Source: Chloroflexota bacterium
Lineage (GTDB): Bacteria; Chloroflexota; Anaerolineae; Aggregatilineales; Phototrophicaceae
Assembly (NCBI GenBank): GCA_026708115.1
Contig: JAPOVL010000035.1
Coordinates: forward strand, 62,001-126,000
Length of the DNA: 64,000 bases
Direction: 5' to 3'
Shown here: positions 44,976-53,759 of the stretch, in pieces
How the letters are laid out: each line of letters opens with the position of its first letter
Numbering within the stretch: the first letter of the stretch is position 1
Made by a program: the position numbers and the translations under genes
The notes under the pieces: model-generated
What the model saw: only the letters and a program-made list of their open reading frames with translations
Told to the model about the DNA's origin: nothing
Databases searched by the model: none

Positions 44976-46055
44976 CTATTTGTCAACGCCCGTGATGACG
45001 ATGCCCTGGATGAAAACGCGCTGCGCCATGAAGAAGATCGCCAGCGGCAATATCATCGAAATGATCGCCGCCGCCAGGATCAGCTGCGTCTCCGAACTGT
45101 AGAGGCCGTTGAACTCCGTCAAGCCAACTGTGATCGGGTTGGCGTCGCGATTGCCCGCCAGGTAGATCAGCGGTCCGAAGAAATCGTTCCAGGCGAAGAA
45201 GAAATGGAAGAGCGAGACCGCCGTCAGGGCGGGCACCGCCTGCGGCAAGATGACCGCTACGAAGGTGCGGATGCGTCCAGCGCCGTCGATCTGCGCGGCT
45301 TCTTCCATTTCTTTCGGGATCGTCAGGAAATACTGTCGCAGCAAGAAAACGTTGTAAGCGTTGCCGAACATCTGCGGAATGATCAGTGGCAGCCAGGTGC
45401 CGCCCCAACCCAGCACGTTCACGAAGAAGGCATAAGTCGGTACCAAGGTCACCGCCGGCGGCAACACGATCGTCCCGATCAAGACCATGAAGAGCAGGTT
45501 CTTGAAAGGGAAGTTGAAGCGCGCGAAACCGTAAGCGGTGCAAGACGACGCGATGACCGTGCCGATCATGGTGACGAAGGCGTAAACCAGCGTGTTGAAG
45601 AGCAGGCGCGCGAAATCAATCGTGTTCCAAGCTTGCGGGTAGTTGTCCCAGTGTACCGAGGGCACCCAGACCGGCTCCAGTGCGCGCCAATTGCCTTCCC
45701 AATCGATTAGCCCGGCATCGGGATTGCCCGGATCAACAAATTGGCTGGCTCGTCTGCCCTTTTTGACCAGCGCCCACTCATGTATGCCCGCTTCCGTCGG
45801 CACTTGCAATACATCGTAGTTTTTGCCTTCATAATCGAAGGTGACGGCGATGGACGGGACCAGCGGCGCCGAGGGATCGGCCGATTGCGCTTTGGTCTTC
45901 AAGGATGTGACCACGCCATAGAGCAGGGGCATCAGATAGACGCCCAACAAGATCAAGGCGGACAGGGTGATGCCGGCCTGCAATAGCAGGTTGCGGCGCC
46001 TTCTTGCGATCTCGAATTCCGTCAATGCTTCGTTCTTTTTCTTGTTCTCGGCCAT
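44976..46055 (-). CDS. Sugar ABC transporter permease, MalG type with long periplasmic insertion
   Basis: A 359-residue permease. After the first membrane segment (LSALILLGVYLMPLLYGVVTSL) comes an extra exported domain of about 90 residues (TFDYEGKNYDVLQVPTEAGI through DWEGNWRALEPVWVP), then five more segments. The EAA loop is EMEEAAQIDGAGRIRTFVAVILPQAVP. I recall this insertion from a subset of MalG-like proteins in Chloroflexota and Actinobacteria; it might contact the binding protein. The chosen ATG lies one base after the stop of the MalF-type gene and is served by GGGGAGAG; a longer frame exists but overlaps that gene. Confidence 0.88.
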   Translation of the reverse strand: MAENKKKNEALTEFEIARRRRNLLLQAGITLSALILLGVYLMPLLYGVVTSLKTKAQSADPSAPLVPSIAVTFDYEGKNYDVLQVPTEAGIHEWALVKKGRRASQFVDPGNPDAGLIDWEGNWRALEPVWVPSVHWDNYPQAWNTIDFARLLFNTLVYAFVTMIGTVIASSCTAYGFARFNFPFKNLLFMVLIGTIVLPPAVTLVPTYAFFVNVLGWGGTWLPLIIPQMFGNAYNVFLLRQYFLTIPKEMEEAAQIDGAGRIRTFVAVILPQAVPALTAVSLFHFFFAWNDFFGPLIYLAGNRDANPITVGLTEFNGLYSSETQLILAAAIISMILPLAIFFMAQRVFIQGIVITGVDK

Positions 46056-46056
46056 C

Positions 46057-47049
46057 TTATTTGCTCTCCCCGGCATAGTAGACCCAATAGCGGCCCGTCG
46101 CGAACAAAAAGATGGTGATGGCAAGACCGATGATGAACATGAACCAGGCCAGCGTGGCGCCGTAACCCATGTTCTGGAAGGTAAAGGCTTGTTTGTAGAA
46201 ATAGATCATGTAGAAGTTGGTCGTGCCTTCGGGATAGCCGCTGCCGAGGTTCAATACCCAGGGCACAATGAAAAACTGAAGCAGCCCGACCACGCTCAGC
46301 ACCAGGTTGTAAAAGATTACCGGCGTGACCATCGGAATCGTGACCGACCACAACTGGCGCAGCCAGCCGGCCCCGTCAATCGATGCCGCTTCATATAGTT
46401 CGGTCGGCACCCCTTGCAAGCTCGCCAAGTTGATCAGAATGGCGTTGCCGATGCCCCAAAGGCCAATGAAGGTATAGGCGATGTAAATCAGATTCGGGTC
46501 GTCCAGCCAGCGCAAGCCGTTGATGCCCACTGCCTCGATGCCGGTTACCTCGATCAACTGGTTCAGCCAGCCGGTCTGCGGATTCAAGACCCGGGACCAG
46601 ATCAAGATCGCGGCGATCAAGGGCACCATCGTCGGCGCATAAAAGAGCGTGCGGAAGATATTCTTGCCGATCAGATGTTGCGAATTGAGCAAGACAGCCA
46701 GCAAAAAGGCCGATACCATGCCAATCGGCAGCGAAATCAATGCGAATTTGAAAGTGACAAAGAGCGTCTCCCAGGTGTTGGGATCGTCGAACAGCATCCG
46801 CGACCAATTCTGCAGGCCAATAAAGCGCGCTTCGTCGGGCGCGGACAAGGTGAAATCGTAAAGCGAGAAGAGCAGAGAGACGACCATCGGAACGAGGTAG
46901 AAAATAGCGAAGCCAATCAACCAGGGGCTGATGAACAGCAAACCCCACTTCGCTTCAATGCGCTGCGCGCCCGTCAGCCGAAAGGCTGCCCGGAGGTCCG
47001 TCAGCCTCGGCCTGCCGCGCGCAGAATCAAGCTCAGAGAACATATCCAT
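46057..47049 (-). CDS. Sugar ABC transporter permease, MalF type
   Basis: A 330-residue permease with a 40-residue cytoplasmic lead, then WGLLFISPWLIGFAIFYLVP as TM1. The EAA loop LYEAASIDGAGWLRQLWSVTIPMVTP is canonical. NLGSGYPEGTTNFYMIYFYKQAF is the conserved region before TM6. AGGGC precedes the ATG. It is separated from the binding-protein gene by 92 bases containing two hairpins. Confidence 0.9.
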   Translation of the reverse strand: MDMFSELDSARGRPRLTDLRAAFRLTGAQRIEAKWGLLFISPWLIGFAIFYLVPMVVSLLFSLYDFTLSAPDEARFIGLQNWSRMLFDDPNTWETLFVTFKFALISLPIGMVSAFLLAVLLNSQHLIGKNIFRTLFYAPTMVPLIAAILIWSRVLNPQTGWLNQLIEVTGIEAVGINGLRWLDDPNLIYIAYTFIGLWGIGNAILINLASLQGVPTELYEAASIDGAGWLRQLWSVTIPMVTPVIFYNLVLSVVGLLQFFIVPWVLNLGSGYPEGTTNFYMIYFYKQAFTFQNMGYGATLAWFMFIIGLAITIFLFATGRYWVYYAGESK

Positions 47050-47073
47050 GATTCATGCCCTAAATCCAGGAAG

Positions 47074-47111
47074 GTCGGGTTGAGCCCGACAGATGCCGCA
47101 TTGCGGCATCT
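47074..47111 (-). other. Twin hairpins between binding-protein and permease genes
   Basis: GTCGGG/CCCGAC (5-base loop) is directly followed by the perfect 9-base stem AGATGCCGC/GCGGCATCT (3-base loop). There is no T-run, so an mRNA-stabilising or attenuating role downstream of the binding-protein gene is likely, as for malE-malF. Confidence 0.6.
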
Positions 47112-47141
47112 ATCGAGCAGGAAATATGCTCTTGGCCTGGC

Positions 47142-48536
47142 CTAGCCGGCTGCGTCAAAGATCCCTTGCAGGTCCGCTTGCAGCGCATCGAGCGCGGCGT
47201 CGATGTCTTCGTCGGCGTTGTTATCGACCAGTTGGCCATATTCGTTGTAGCGCGCGCTGGCTTCCAGGAAGCTGGGCATGCCCTCTTCGTGATTCGGGTT
47301 GTCCGGGTGCTGCAAGCCAGCCAGGACAACGTCCCAATTCAAATTCGCCCACTCCACATTGGGATAGGCGCCGCTCTGCGCCGCCACGGTGCGCTCGATG
47401 AAGCTGTCCTGCAAGCTCAGGCGCGCCGGCATCCCGCCGTACAGGCTGGTCAGATCAGCCGCGCGCTCGCCGAGCAGATAGGTCAAGACCGTGAAGGCTT
47501 CTTCGGGATTGTCGCTGCTCTTGAGCACGCCAAAGGTATCGGCGTGCAGCTTGGCGGTGGTGACGCCATTGTGCGATGGCACGGGCGCGAAGTCCCAGGC
47601 AGCGTCCAGATTGCCAGTGCCCCAGCCCAGGTACCACAGGTGGATGGTGATCATGCCCATATTGCCGGTATCGAACCAGTTGGCGCTGCCGCCGCCCATG
47701 ATTTCGCTGCCGCCATAAACGCCATTGGGGTAGAAGTAATCAACCCACATCGCGTTGTGATACCAGTGTTCCGCTTCGCGCCAGACATCGGGTATCACCG
47801 CGTTGCCGCCCATGTCGACGAAATTGGCGGATCCGAACAGCGTGTCGCGACCGCGCACATCGGTGAACTGGTTGCCATAGCCGAACTGTACGATGTTGTC
47901 CGTATCGTATTCGCCCATGGTAGCGTCATTGCCGTTTGCATCGACCGACAGGATCATGGCGACATCGCGCAGCGTGTCGGTATTCCATTCCTGCTCGTTG
48001 CCCTCCCAATCGACGTAGGCTTCGCCATAAGCGCTGGGCGGATAGGGAATGCCGGCTTCGTCGAAGAGATCAATGTTGTACATCAGGAAGGACGGGAAGA
48101 CAGCGAAGGGGATGCCGAGCTGGCCCTCGCCTTCGACGCGGTAGAAGTCGATCAGCGCCGGATCGAAGTCGCTCAGGTCGTAGCCCGTGCTGTCGATCAT
48201 GGGCGTCAGATCCAACCAGGCGCCCGGGAAGGAGGCGCGGCCGCGGATACCCATCGGACCAACGATGTCCGGCGCGTTGCCGGCCGCGATCTGTGTGCTC
48301 AAAACGTCATAGGCTTGCGCGTTGTCGACGATCTCCAGCACCAGTTCGATCTCGGCCTGCGAGGCGTTGAAATCGGCCACGATCTCTTCTTGCGCGGCCA
48401 CCAATGGCGCATCCGTACCAGCGCCCAAACCAACGTACCAGCGGATCTTGACACGGTCCTGCGCTTGCGCCGCGCCAACCGCCAGCGCCAACAACAGGCT
48501 CAACAGGGTGAACAGGGTGACTTGCTTGTTACGCAT
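47142..48536 (-). CDS. Sugar ABC transporter substrate-binding protein, family 1
   Basis: A 464-residue exported binding protein. The signal peptide MRNKQVTLFTLLSLLLALAV ends GAAQAQD with no lipobox. The mature part shows VKIRWYVGLGAGTDAPLVAAQ, FNASQAEIELVLEIVDN, GNAPDIVGPMGIRGRASFPG and the MYNIDLFDEAGIPYPP hinge region. AAGGAGAAAGAC precedes the ATG. It is the first structural gene after lacI, and two LacI-type operators lie in its upstream region. By context its ligands are beta-glucan oligosaccharides released by the GH16 enzyme. Confidence 0.9.
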   Translation of the reverse strand: MRNKQVTLFTLLSLLLALAVGAAQAQDRVKIRWYVGLGAGTDAPLVAAQEEIVADFNASQAEIELVLEIVDNAQAYDVLSTQIAAGNAPDIVGPMGIRGRASFPGAWLDLTPMIDSTGYDLSDFDPALIDFYRVEGEGQLGIPFAVFPSFLMYNIDLFDEAGIPYPPSAYGEAYVDWEGNEQEWNTDTLRDVAMILSVDANGNDATMGEYDTDNIVQFGYGNQFTDVRGRDTLFGSANFVDMGGNAVIPDVWREAEHWYHNAMWVDYFYPNGVYGGSEIMGGGSANWFDTGNMGMITIHLWYLGWGTGNLDAAWDFAPVPSHNGVTTAKLHADTFGVLKSSDNPEEAFTVLTYLLGERAADLTSLYGGMPARLSLQDSFIERTVAAQSGAYPNVEWANLNWDVVLAGLQHPDNPNHEEGMPSFLEASARYNEYGQLVDNNADEDIDAALDALQADLQGIFDAAG

Positions 48537-48581
48537 GTCTTTCTCCTTAAAACGTAACTAAATGAATGGAAGCATTAAACC

Positions 48582-48595
48582 TGAAACCGGTTTCA
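48582..48595. promoter_or_regulatory. LacI-family operator 1 (perfect palindrome)
   Basis: TGAAACCGGTTTCA, a perfect 14-base palindrome with the central CG expected for LacI/PurR-type repressors, lies 46 bases before the binding-protein ATG. Confidence 0.85.
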
Positions 48596-48645
48596 CTCCT
48601 GGGCAAAAAATCCCTGGTAGATCGCCCGCTCGCGCGACCGTCTTC

Positions 48646-48659
48646 TGTAACCGGTTTCA
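48646..48659. promoter_or_regulatory. LacI-family operator 2
   Basis: TGTAACCGGTTTCA differs from operator 1 at one base. Its centre is 64 bases from that of operator 1, close to six helical turns, which would allow looping by a tetrameric or paired repressor. Confidence 0.8.
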
Positions 48660-48711
48660 AAAACTGACAAAAAGTACCTTCCAAATGCTGTCCCCTTTCG
48701 ACTAGCGATCT

Positions 48712-49737
48712 TCAATTTAATTGCGCCGCGCCACAACTCTCGCGGACAATCAGCTTAACCGGATTGATAATGTGCTGCGCCGGGCTGGCTTTGCCCGTCA
48801 TGATGATCTGCGCCAGTTTCTCGACCGCCATTTGGCCGGTCGTCGAAATCTGCTGCCGCACTGTTGTCAGCGGCGGATCCGCCTGAATGGCCGGCGGCAG
48901 ATCGTCGTGGCTGACGACGGCGATGTCTTGCGGAACGCGCAACCCAGCTTCGCGCAGCGCGCGCAAGGCGCCCAGCGCCATCGTATCCGATCCCACAAAT
49001 ACCGCTTCCGGCTTGCGCCGGATCAACTCTTTCATGGCGACGTAACCGCTCTCCAGCGTATAGTCGCCGAAGGCCAGCAGTGCCTCGTCGATGGCGATAC
49101 CGCGCTCCTCCAGCGCCGACTGGTAACCGGCCAGGCGATCGTCGCCGGCGGTATTCTGGTCGGAGGCGATCGTCCCGATCCGGCAATAGCCCAAGCCCGT
49201 GAGGTGAGACGTGGCCAGATAGCCGCCATTCACATTGTCGGCATCCACATAATTGATGCCTTCCGCTTCGCCCGGCCGTCCAATGAAAACAAAAGGAATA
49301 TCGGCCTCTTGAAGCTGCGAGATAAAGGCGTCGCCCTTGTGATCCGCCGTGATAATCAGCCCATCGAATAATCCCGCGGCCAGGATGCCACTAAGCGTAT
49401 CTCTGCCCTGCTTTTCGGTGTAAGAAACGAATAGCGACAGAATCAGATTGTTGTCGGCAGCGCCGCGGGAGATAGCCTCGGTCAAGGCCGGGAAGTAGGG
49501 ATCGTTAAAGACCATCTGCGCGCTGGCAGAGATCACCAAGCCGATGATGCTGCTTCGATCCGAGGCCAGCAAACGCGCGATATTGTTGGGCTGATAGCCC
49601 GTTTCGCTGATGACCTTTTGCACTTTTTCGCGCACTTCCGGCCGCACATGGGGGTATTCATTCAACACGCGCGAGACGGTCGCCTTCGAGACATCCGCCA
49701 ATTCCGCGATCCGCTGAATGGTGAGCTTGTTGCTCAT
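48712..49737 (-). CDS. LacI family transcriptional regulator of the beta-glucan operon
   Basis: A 341-residue repressor. The N-terminal helix-turn-helix and hinge are TIQRIAELADVSKATVSRVL through GYQPNNIARLLASDRS, including the hinge-helix NNIARLLA form. A periplasmic-binding-protein-like effector domain follows (SIIGLVISASAQMVFNDPYF to AVEKLAQIIMTGKASPAQH). Its own promoter carries a perfect operator, so it represses itself; the same sequence twice precedes the next gene. The effector is probably a laminari- or gluco-oligosaccharide. AGGGCGT before the ATG sets the start; a longer frame would cross the operator and promoter. Confidence 0.92.
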   Translation of the reverse strand: MSNKLTIQRIAELADVSKATVSRVLNEYPHVRPEVREKVQKVISETGYQPNNIARLLASDRSSIIGLVISASAQMVFNDPYFPALTEAISRGAADNNLILSLFVSYTEKQGRDTLSGILAAGLFDGLIITADHKGDAFISQLQEADIPFVFIGRPGEAEGINYVDADNVNGGYLATSHLTGLGYCRIGTIASDQNTAGDDRLAGYQSALEERGIAIDEALLAFGDYTLESGYVAMKELIRRKPEAVFVGSDTMALGALRALREAGLRVPQDIAVVSHDDLPPAIQADPPLTTVRQQISTTGQMAVEKLAQIIMTGKASPAQHIINPVKLIVRESCGAAQLN

Positions 49738-49750
49738 ACGCCCTGCACTC

Positions 49751-49772
49751 TTCTTGAAACCGGTTTCAAGAA
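49751..49772. promoter_or_regulatory. LacI-family operator 3 at the lacI promoter
   Basis: The same TGAAACCGGTTTCA core is extended by four matching bases on each side (TTCT / AGAA), giving a perfect 22-base palindrome. It lies at the expected transcription start, immediately downstream of the -10 element. Confidence 0.88.
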
Positions 49773-49800
49773 GTATACGACAGCTTTTTGCCCTTGTCAA
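49772..49800 (-). promoter_or_regulatory. Consensus sigma70 promoter of lacI
   Basis: Perfect TTGACA and TATACT are spaced by 17 bases on the minus strand. The -10 abuts the operator, so bound repressor would block initiation. Confidence 0.8.
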
Positions 49801-49883
49801 GTTTTTCGTTGACGGGGGATGCATCTTAGCTTATTGGTAAATAACCAACGAGGACTGCGAGGGTCGCGAATAGAGAGTCGAAG

Positions 49884-49909
49884 AAAAGGGGCGGCTCAGC
49901 GAGCCGCCC
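49884..49909 (-). terminator. Terminator formed by a dispersed palindrome after the aldo/keto reductase gene
   Basis: GGGCGGCTC pairs with GAGCCGCCC around AGC and on the minus strand is followed by CTTTTCTTC. It is a member of the palindromic repeat family with GGCTC in place of GACCC. Confidence 0.6.
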
Positions 49910-50002
49910 GTGTATTTCGCCTGATACATGTGTAATTCGGCGTATTTTGATTTGCGTGCGATTGCCCCGGCCCCATTATCCCCAAAATAGTGAAATGCAG
50001 CC

Positions 50003-50863
50003 CTAGACAAACAGCGGCGCCATACCGCCTTCCTCGACCAGCTCCCGCATGACATGATCGGGCGTGCGCCGCTCAAAACGATGCGCCGCATCCAAGACCA
50101 TCGGCAGCAAGGTGATATCGCCCACTGTATTGAGGAAGACATCTTCGTTGCCCAAGACCCAGTGCACGGCTTTGTCGATGCTGGCTTGGTCGGTCAGCGG
50201 CTCGTACCAGGTAGCGTGGCTGCGCCCCGCGCCGGGATAGGGACGCCGCGTGATCGACTTGATCGTCTGTACGGCGCGCTTCTCTGCCCGACATATCCGC
50301 AAGACTTCTTCAAAAGCGGCGCGATAAGTCTCGTTCTGCATCATGGGATAGTTGTAGGGCAGCAGCACCGAATCGAAGTCGAAGTGGCCAATGCTCTTCA
50401 AGTGCATGCCCGCGATGGCGACATCGTGGCCGGTCACGCCGATGTACTTCACCAAACCCTGCTCGCGCGCTTCCAGCAAATACTTCAGCGCGCCATCCGT
50501 CCCCATCGCCACGTCCCATTCTTCTTCGCCAACGAGATAGTGCAATTGGATCAGATCAACCTCGTCGACGCGCAGCCGCATTAACGAGCGCTCAAATTCG
50601 GCCTTCGCCTTGTCATAAGTACGCTCGCCCGTTTTGGTAGCCAGGAAAAAATCGCCGCGGTATTGCGCCATCCAGGGTCCAAGCCGCTCTTCCGAGCCGC
50701 CGTAGCCCGCAGCCGTGTCGATGTGGTTGACGCCATTGTCAATCAGCAGCTGCATGGTCCGGTCGGCTTCGTCCTGCGTGACATCGCTGAAAGCAGCCGC
50801 GCCAAAGAGCAAGCGCGTACTGAGGTGCCCGCTCCGTCCGAATTCTTTCTTTGGGATTGCCAT
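50003..50863 (-). CDS. Aldo/keto reductase
   Basis: A 286-residue NADPH-dependent reductase. The tetrad is visible: D49 and Y54 in [17 protein letters not shown]77 in LATKTGER and H108 in [14 protein letters not shown] and [12 protein letters not shown] are typical barrel strands of the AKR4/5-like bacterial group. AAGGAGGACTC is a strong ribosome-binding site. It lies first of a minus-strand set that also includes two TIM-barrel isomerase-like proteins and a hydroxyacid dehydrogenase upstream, probably a sugar or inositol-type catabolic set. Confidence 0.9.
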   Translation of the reverse strand: MAIPKKEFGRSGHLSTRLLFGAAAFSDVTQDEADRTMQLLIDNGVNHIDTAAGYGGSEERLGPWMAQYRGDFFLATKTGERTYDKAKAEFERSLMRLRVDEVDLIQLHYLVGEEEWDVAMGTDGALKYLLEAREQGLVKYIGVTGHDVAIAGMHLKSIGHFDFDSVLLPYNYPMMQNETYRAAFEEVLRICRAEKRAVQTIKSITRRPYPGAGRSHATWYEPLTDQASIDKAVHWVLGNEDVFLNTVGDITLLPMVLDAAHRFERRTPDHVMRELVEEGGMAPLFV

Positions 50864-50895
50864 GAGTCCTCCTTGTTACCTGAACCTGCGCCCTC

Positions 50896-50901
50896 ATTAT
50901 A
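50896..50901 (-). promoter_or_regulatory. Possible -10 element before the aldo/keto reductase gene
   Basis: A perfect TATAAT lies 33 bases before the ATG on the minus strand; no good -35 is seen at the right distance. Confidence 0.35.
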
Positions 50902-50961
50902 TCGCAACTGGCGCGGCCAGCGATTGCATGAACATTGAAGCGCTTTTGCCGCGGCGCTCGG

Positions 50962-51828
50962 CTAGCCGAACAACTCCTGAAAGCGCCCAATAGAGGCGCG
51001 GAATCCATCTTCAAAGGTGCCGCCCGGCGGACGATATACCGACTCCAGCGAGATGGCGCCATCATAACCACCTTCACGTAGCGCAGCCGCGATCCGCGGC
51101 AAATAGGCTCCCAAATGCCCACTGCCCAGCTCTTTGCAGGTGACAGTTGCCTTGGCGATTTCTACCACAACATCTTTGATATGTATGTGACCAAGGTAGC
51201 CGCCGCGCAGCGCATCATAGCCATCGGGAAAGGGCACTTCCGCGCAATAGAGGCTGTTTGCCGGATCCCACAGCACCTTGAGCTGCTGCGAACCTAACTC
51301 GTCAATCAGTTTGCGCGCCAGAAAGGCCGACGTGATCATGGCGTTGTTGCCGGTTTCCACAACCAGCGTGATATCGCGATCCTCCGCGATTTGAACCGCC
51401 GGCTCCACCAACTCGCGCAGCTTCTCCCAGGCGCCCGTCGCCACATTCCATTCCTCCGCGCCCTGGCTGCCGAACAAGATCATCTCTTTGCGGAAGGCCA
51501 TGATCCGTACCCGCGGGCAGTCCAGCGCCTGCGCCATATCAATGCAGCGCTCCAGCGCGGCAAGATGCGCTTGATAGCCCGCTGATTCCCTGTCCGTCCC
51601 GCCGACCAGCATACCGCCGAAAATATGCCGCGAAATGCAAGAGACCAAGACGCCATGCGCTTTGACCAACTGCTGCGCGCGGTTCATCTCCCGATCATCA
51701 AGATCGCCGACTTCCTTGTCCCACAAGAATTGCAGCTCGGCATGCTGCAAGCCAAATTCGTTCATCACGCTCAGCGCCAGTTCGAATTCGCGACTGATCC
51801 CGTCCGTTATCACGCCTAATTTCGCCAT
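50962..51828 (-). CDS. Sugar phosphate isomerase/epimerase-like TIM-barrel protein
   Basis: A 288-residue member of the AP-endonuclease-2-like barrel family (PF01261). LGVITDGISREFELALSVMN, HAELQFLWDKE, ITLVVETGNNAM, LKVLWDPANSLYC, GHIHIKDVV and AISLESVYRPP supply the E, D, H and E metal ligands on successive strands. Such enzymes isomerise or epimerise sugars or inositol intermediates. GAGGTGGGG before the ATG decides it over an in-frame GTG two codons earlier. The neighbouring dehydrogenase and second TIM-barrel protein point to a common pathway. Confidence 0.87.
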   Translation of the reverse strand: MAKLGVITDGISREFELALSVMNEFGLQHAELQFLWDKEVGDLDDREMNRAQQLVKAHGVLVSCISRHIFGGMLVGGTDRESAGYQAHLAALERCIDMAQALDCPRVRIMAFRKEMILFGSQGAEEWNVATGAWEKLRELVEPAVQIAEDRDITLVVETGNNAMITSAFLARKLIDELGSQQLKVLWDPANSLYCAEVPFPDGYDALRGGYLGHIHIKDVVVEIAKATVTCKELGSGHLGAYLPRIAAALREGGYDGAISLESVYRPPGGTFEDGFRASIGRFQELFG

Positions 51829-51898
51829 CCCCACCTCACGTCATCCCGGTCATCTGCGAAGCGCGTCCATACGACCCCGCAGCAAGCGTCAGATAGAT

Positions 51899-52780
51899 TT
51901 ACCAATGAACCTCAGTCCCCGAGATCTGCTCCAAGAACTTGACGATTGACCAGTTGTCCCCCTCCGGGTAGAGCGAGATGCCGGCTTGAAACAACTCGTA
52001 GGCCGTGCTGGTGGCGAAGAGACTCATGCCGTTTTCCCGCGCCAGCGCCAAACTGATGCCCAGATCTTTGTACATGGTGCCGATGTGGCTGCCCGTGTTC
52101 TCGAATTGCCGGTCCATGATCAGCTTGGCGCAATTCTTGAAGAAGGGCGTATTGCCGACGTGGGTGCTGCCGAAGACTTCGTAGAGCGTCTCACCCTTGA
52201 TGCCGGCTTTGGCGCCCATCGCCAGCGATTCGAAGATGCCGACAAAGGTCACGCCAATCAGGGCTTGCAGCGACGCTTTGACAGTCTGCCCCATGCCGGG
52301 CGACGCGCCTACATGGAAGATCTGCTCGCCCACCGCCTGCAACACATCCTGATTCGCCGCGAAGACCTCGTCAGCCGCCGCCACCATCATCGTCAGCGTT
52401 CCCGCCTCGGCGCCGAACTTGCCGCCGCTGACCGGGCTATCGATCAAGTTGAGCTTGCATCCAGCCAAAGCATCGTCAACAGCGCGCATTTCCACAGGCG
52501 CGATCGTGGCCGTGACGATAATGGTGGCGCCCTCGTCCAGCAAGCCTTTCAAGCCATTCACGACATCCAGCGCCTGCGCGCCGCTCATGACCATGACAAA
52601 GACGGCATCCGTCCCGGCCAGATCGCTCAGGCCATCGGCGGGCTTGCCGCCCATCTCCGCCAGCAATTCGCGCCGATCCGCGCGAAGATCATAGCCAATC
52701 ACCGGAAAGCCGGCCTGGAGCAGATTCTTCGCCATGCCAATACCCATATTGCCCAAGCCGACAACTGCTGTAGTTTTCAT
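51899..52780 (-). CDS. NAD(P)-dependent beta-hydroxyacid dehydrogenase (3-hydroxyisobutyrate dehydrogenase family)
   Basis: A 293-residue enzyme. VVGLGNMGIGMAKNLL is the Rossmann motif, DSPVSGGKFGAEAGTLTMMV the substrate signature, and GMGQTVKASLQAL contains the catalytic lysine (the common N is replaced by S/Q). MYKDLGISLALARENG is the cofactor-side helix. It is a distant paralogue of the enzyme at the left end of the window. AAAGGAATAG precedes the ATG; the frame extends upstream only across a palindromic repeat. A role in oxidising a hydroxyacid formed by the adjacent enzymes is inferred. Confidence 0.9.
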   Translation of the reverse strand: MKTTAVVGLGNMGIGMAKNLLQAGFPVIGYDLRADRRELLAEMGGKPADGLSDLAGTDAVFVMVMSGAQALDVVNGLKGLLDEGATIIVTATIAPVEMRAVDDALAGCKLNLIDSPVSGGKFGAEAGTLTMMVAAADEVFAANQDVLQAVGEQIFHVGASPGMGQTVKASLQALIGVTFVGIFESLAMGAKAGIKGETLYEVFGSTHVGNTPFFKNCAKLIMDRQFENTGSHIGTMYKDLGISLALARENGMSLFATSTAYELFQAGISLYPEGDNWSIVKFLEQISGTEVHW

Positions 52781-52803
52781 TATTTCTATTCCTTTTATTA
52801 TCG

Positions 52804-52826
52804 GGGGCGGCTCGGCGAGCCGCCCC
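52804..52826. repeat. Palindromic repeat copy, GGCTC core
   Basis: GGGGCGGCTC pairs perfectly with GAGCCGCCCC around GGC. It separates the TIM-barrel gene from the dehydrogenase gene on the minus strand. Confidence 0.7.
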
Positions 52827-52889
52827 AATTCTATTCTATACAATATCTAGAATGCACAGGCTCTGGACCACAGTTGCGCAAGCCGACTC

Positions 52890-53759
52890 TCAGGATCCGG
52901 CCAAGAACTTCACGCCCTGCAGCACGCCCTGTTTCTGATCGTACTCACTGTCATCGTAGAAGTGGTCTTCCAGCTCGATGCTGATGCAGCCGCCGTAGTT
53001 ATTGTCCTTCAAGATATTCAGGATAATCTTCCAGTCGGAGATGCCGTGCCCGGGTATGGTATAGCGCCAGTTCATACCGCCGTATTTGTAGGGCGCGCCA
53101 AAGGTCGCTTCTTGCAGGTTGCCGTACTGGTAGAGATTCTCGTCGATGATCATGCAATCCTTGCCATGCACATGGAAGACCTGACCAACGAATTCCTTGA
53201 GAAAGCGAATCGGGTCGATGCCCATGCGCACCAGGTGCGAGGGATCATAGTTGACGCCCATGTTGGGCGAACCGACCTGCTCGATAAAGGCCCGGTAGGT
53301 CTCCGGCGTGCAAACCAGCGACCCGGGGCCGGGCCAGCCTTCGATCACCAGGTAAGCTCCATGCGCTTCAAAGGTCGGCTTCAGCGCGCTGTAGCTTTCT
53401 ACCATGTAGCCGAAGTTTTCGGCGCGCGCGCGCGTCGGGTCCTCCGGTATCATGCAGATGAAAAAGGTCTTGGCACCGGCGGCGGCGCAATCCTTGATAT
53501 AGGCGGCATTGCGCGCGACAGCCTCCGCCCGCGCCCCGGCATCAGGGGACATCATCTCGCCCCAGACCGTCAGATCGGCGCTGCCGACGCGCAAGCCGGC
53601 ATCCACAACCGCTTGTGCGCAACTGTCGGCATCCGGTCCCAGGTCGATGACCTCCAGATCGTTGTCGAGCGCCCAGGCGATCATGCCCTCCAGGTCCTGC
53701 TCCCAGGCGAAGTTGCGCCGCCGCCAGCCGAGCGGAAAATTGCCCGTTGCTGTCTTCAT
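52890..53759 (-). CDS. Sugar phosphate isomerase/epimerase-like TIM-barrel protein
   Basis: A 289-residue PF01261-type barrel, distinct from the one downstream. LEVIDLGPDADSCAQAVVDA, AYLVIEGWPGPGS, MGVNYDPSHLVRMGID, VFHVHGKDCMI and GCISIELEDHFYDD provide the metal ligands (E, D/H, H, E). The VNYDPSHL and HVHGKD motifs are usual in sugar epimerases of this superfamily. ACAGGAGCTAACAT precedes the ATG. It is probably the promoter-proximal gene of the four-gene minus-strand set. Confidence 0.87.
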   Translation of the reverse strand: MKTATGNFPLGWRRRNFAWEQDLEGMIAWALDNDLEVIDLGPDADSCAQAVVDAGLRVGSADLTVWGEMMSPDAGARAEAVARNAAYIKDCAAAGAKTFFICMIPEDPTRARAENFGYMVESYSALKPTFEAHGAYLVIEGWPGPGSLVCTPETYRAFIEQVGSPNMGVNYDPSHLVRMGIDPIRFLKEFVGQVFHVHGKDCMIIDENLYQYGNLQEATFGAPYKYGGMNWRYTIPGHGISDWKIILNILKDNNYGGCISIELEDHFYDDSEYDQKQGVLQGVKFLAGS

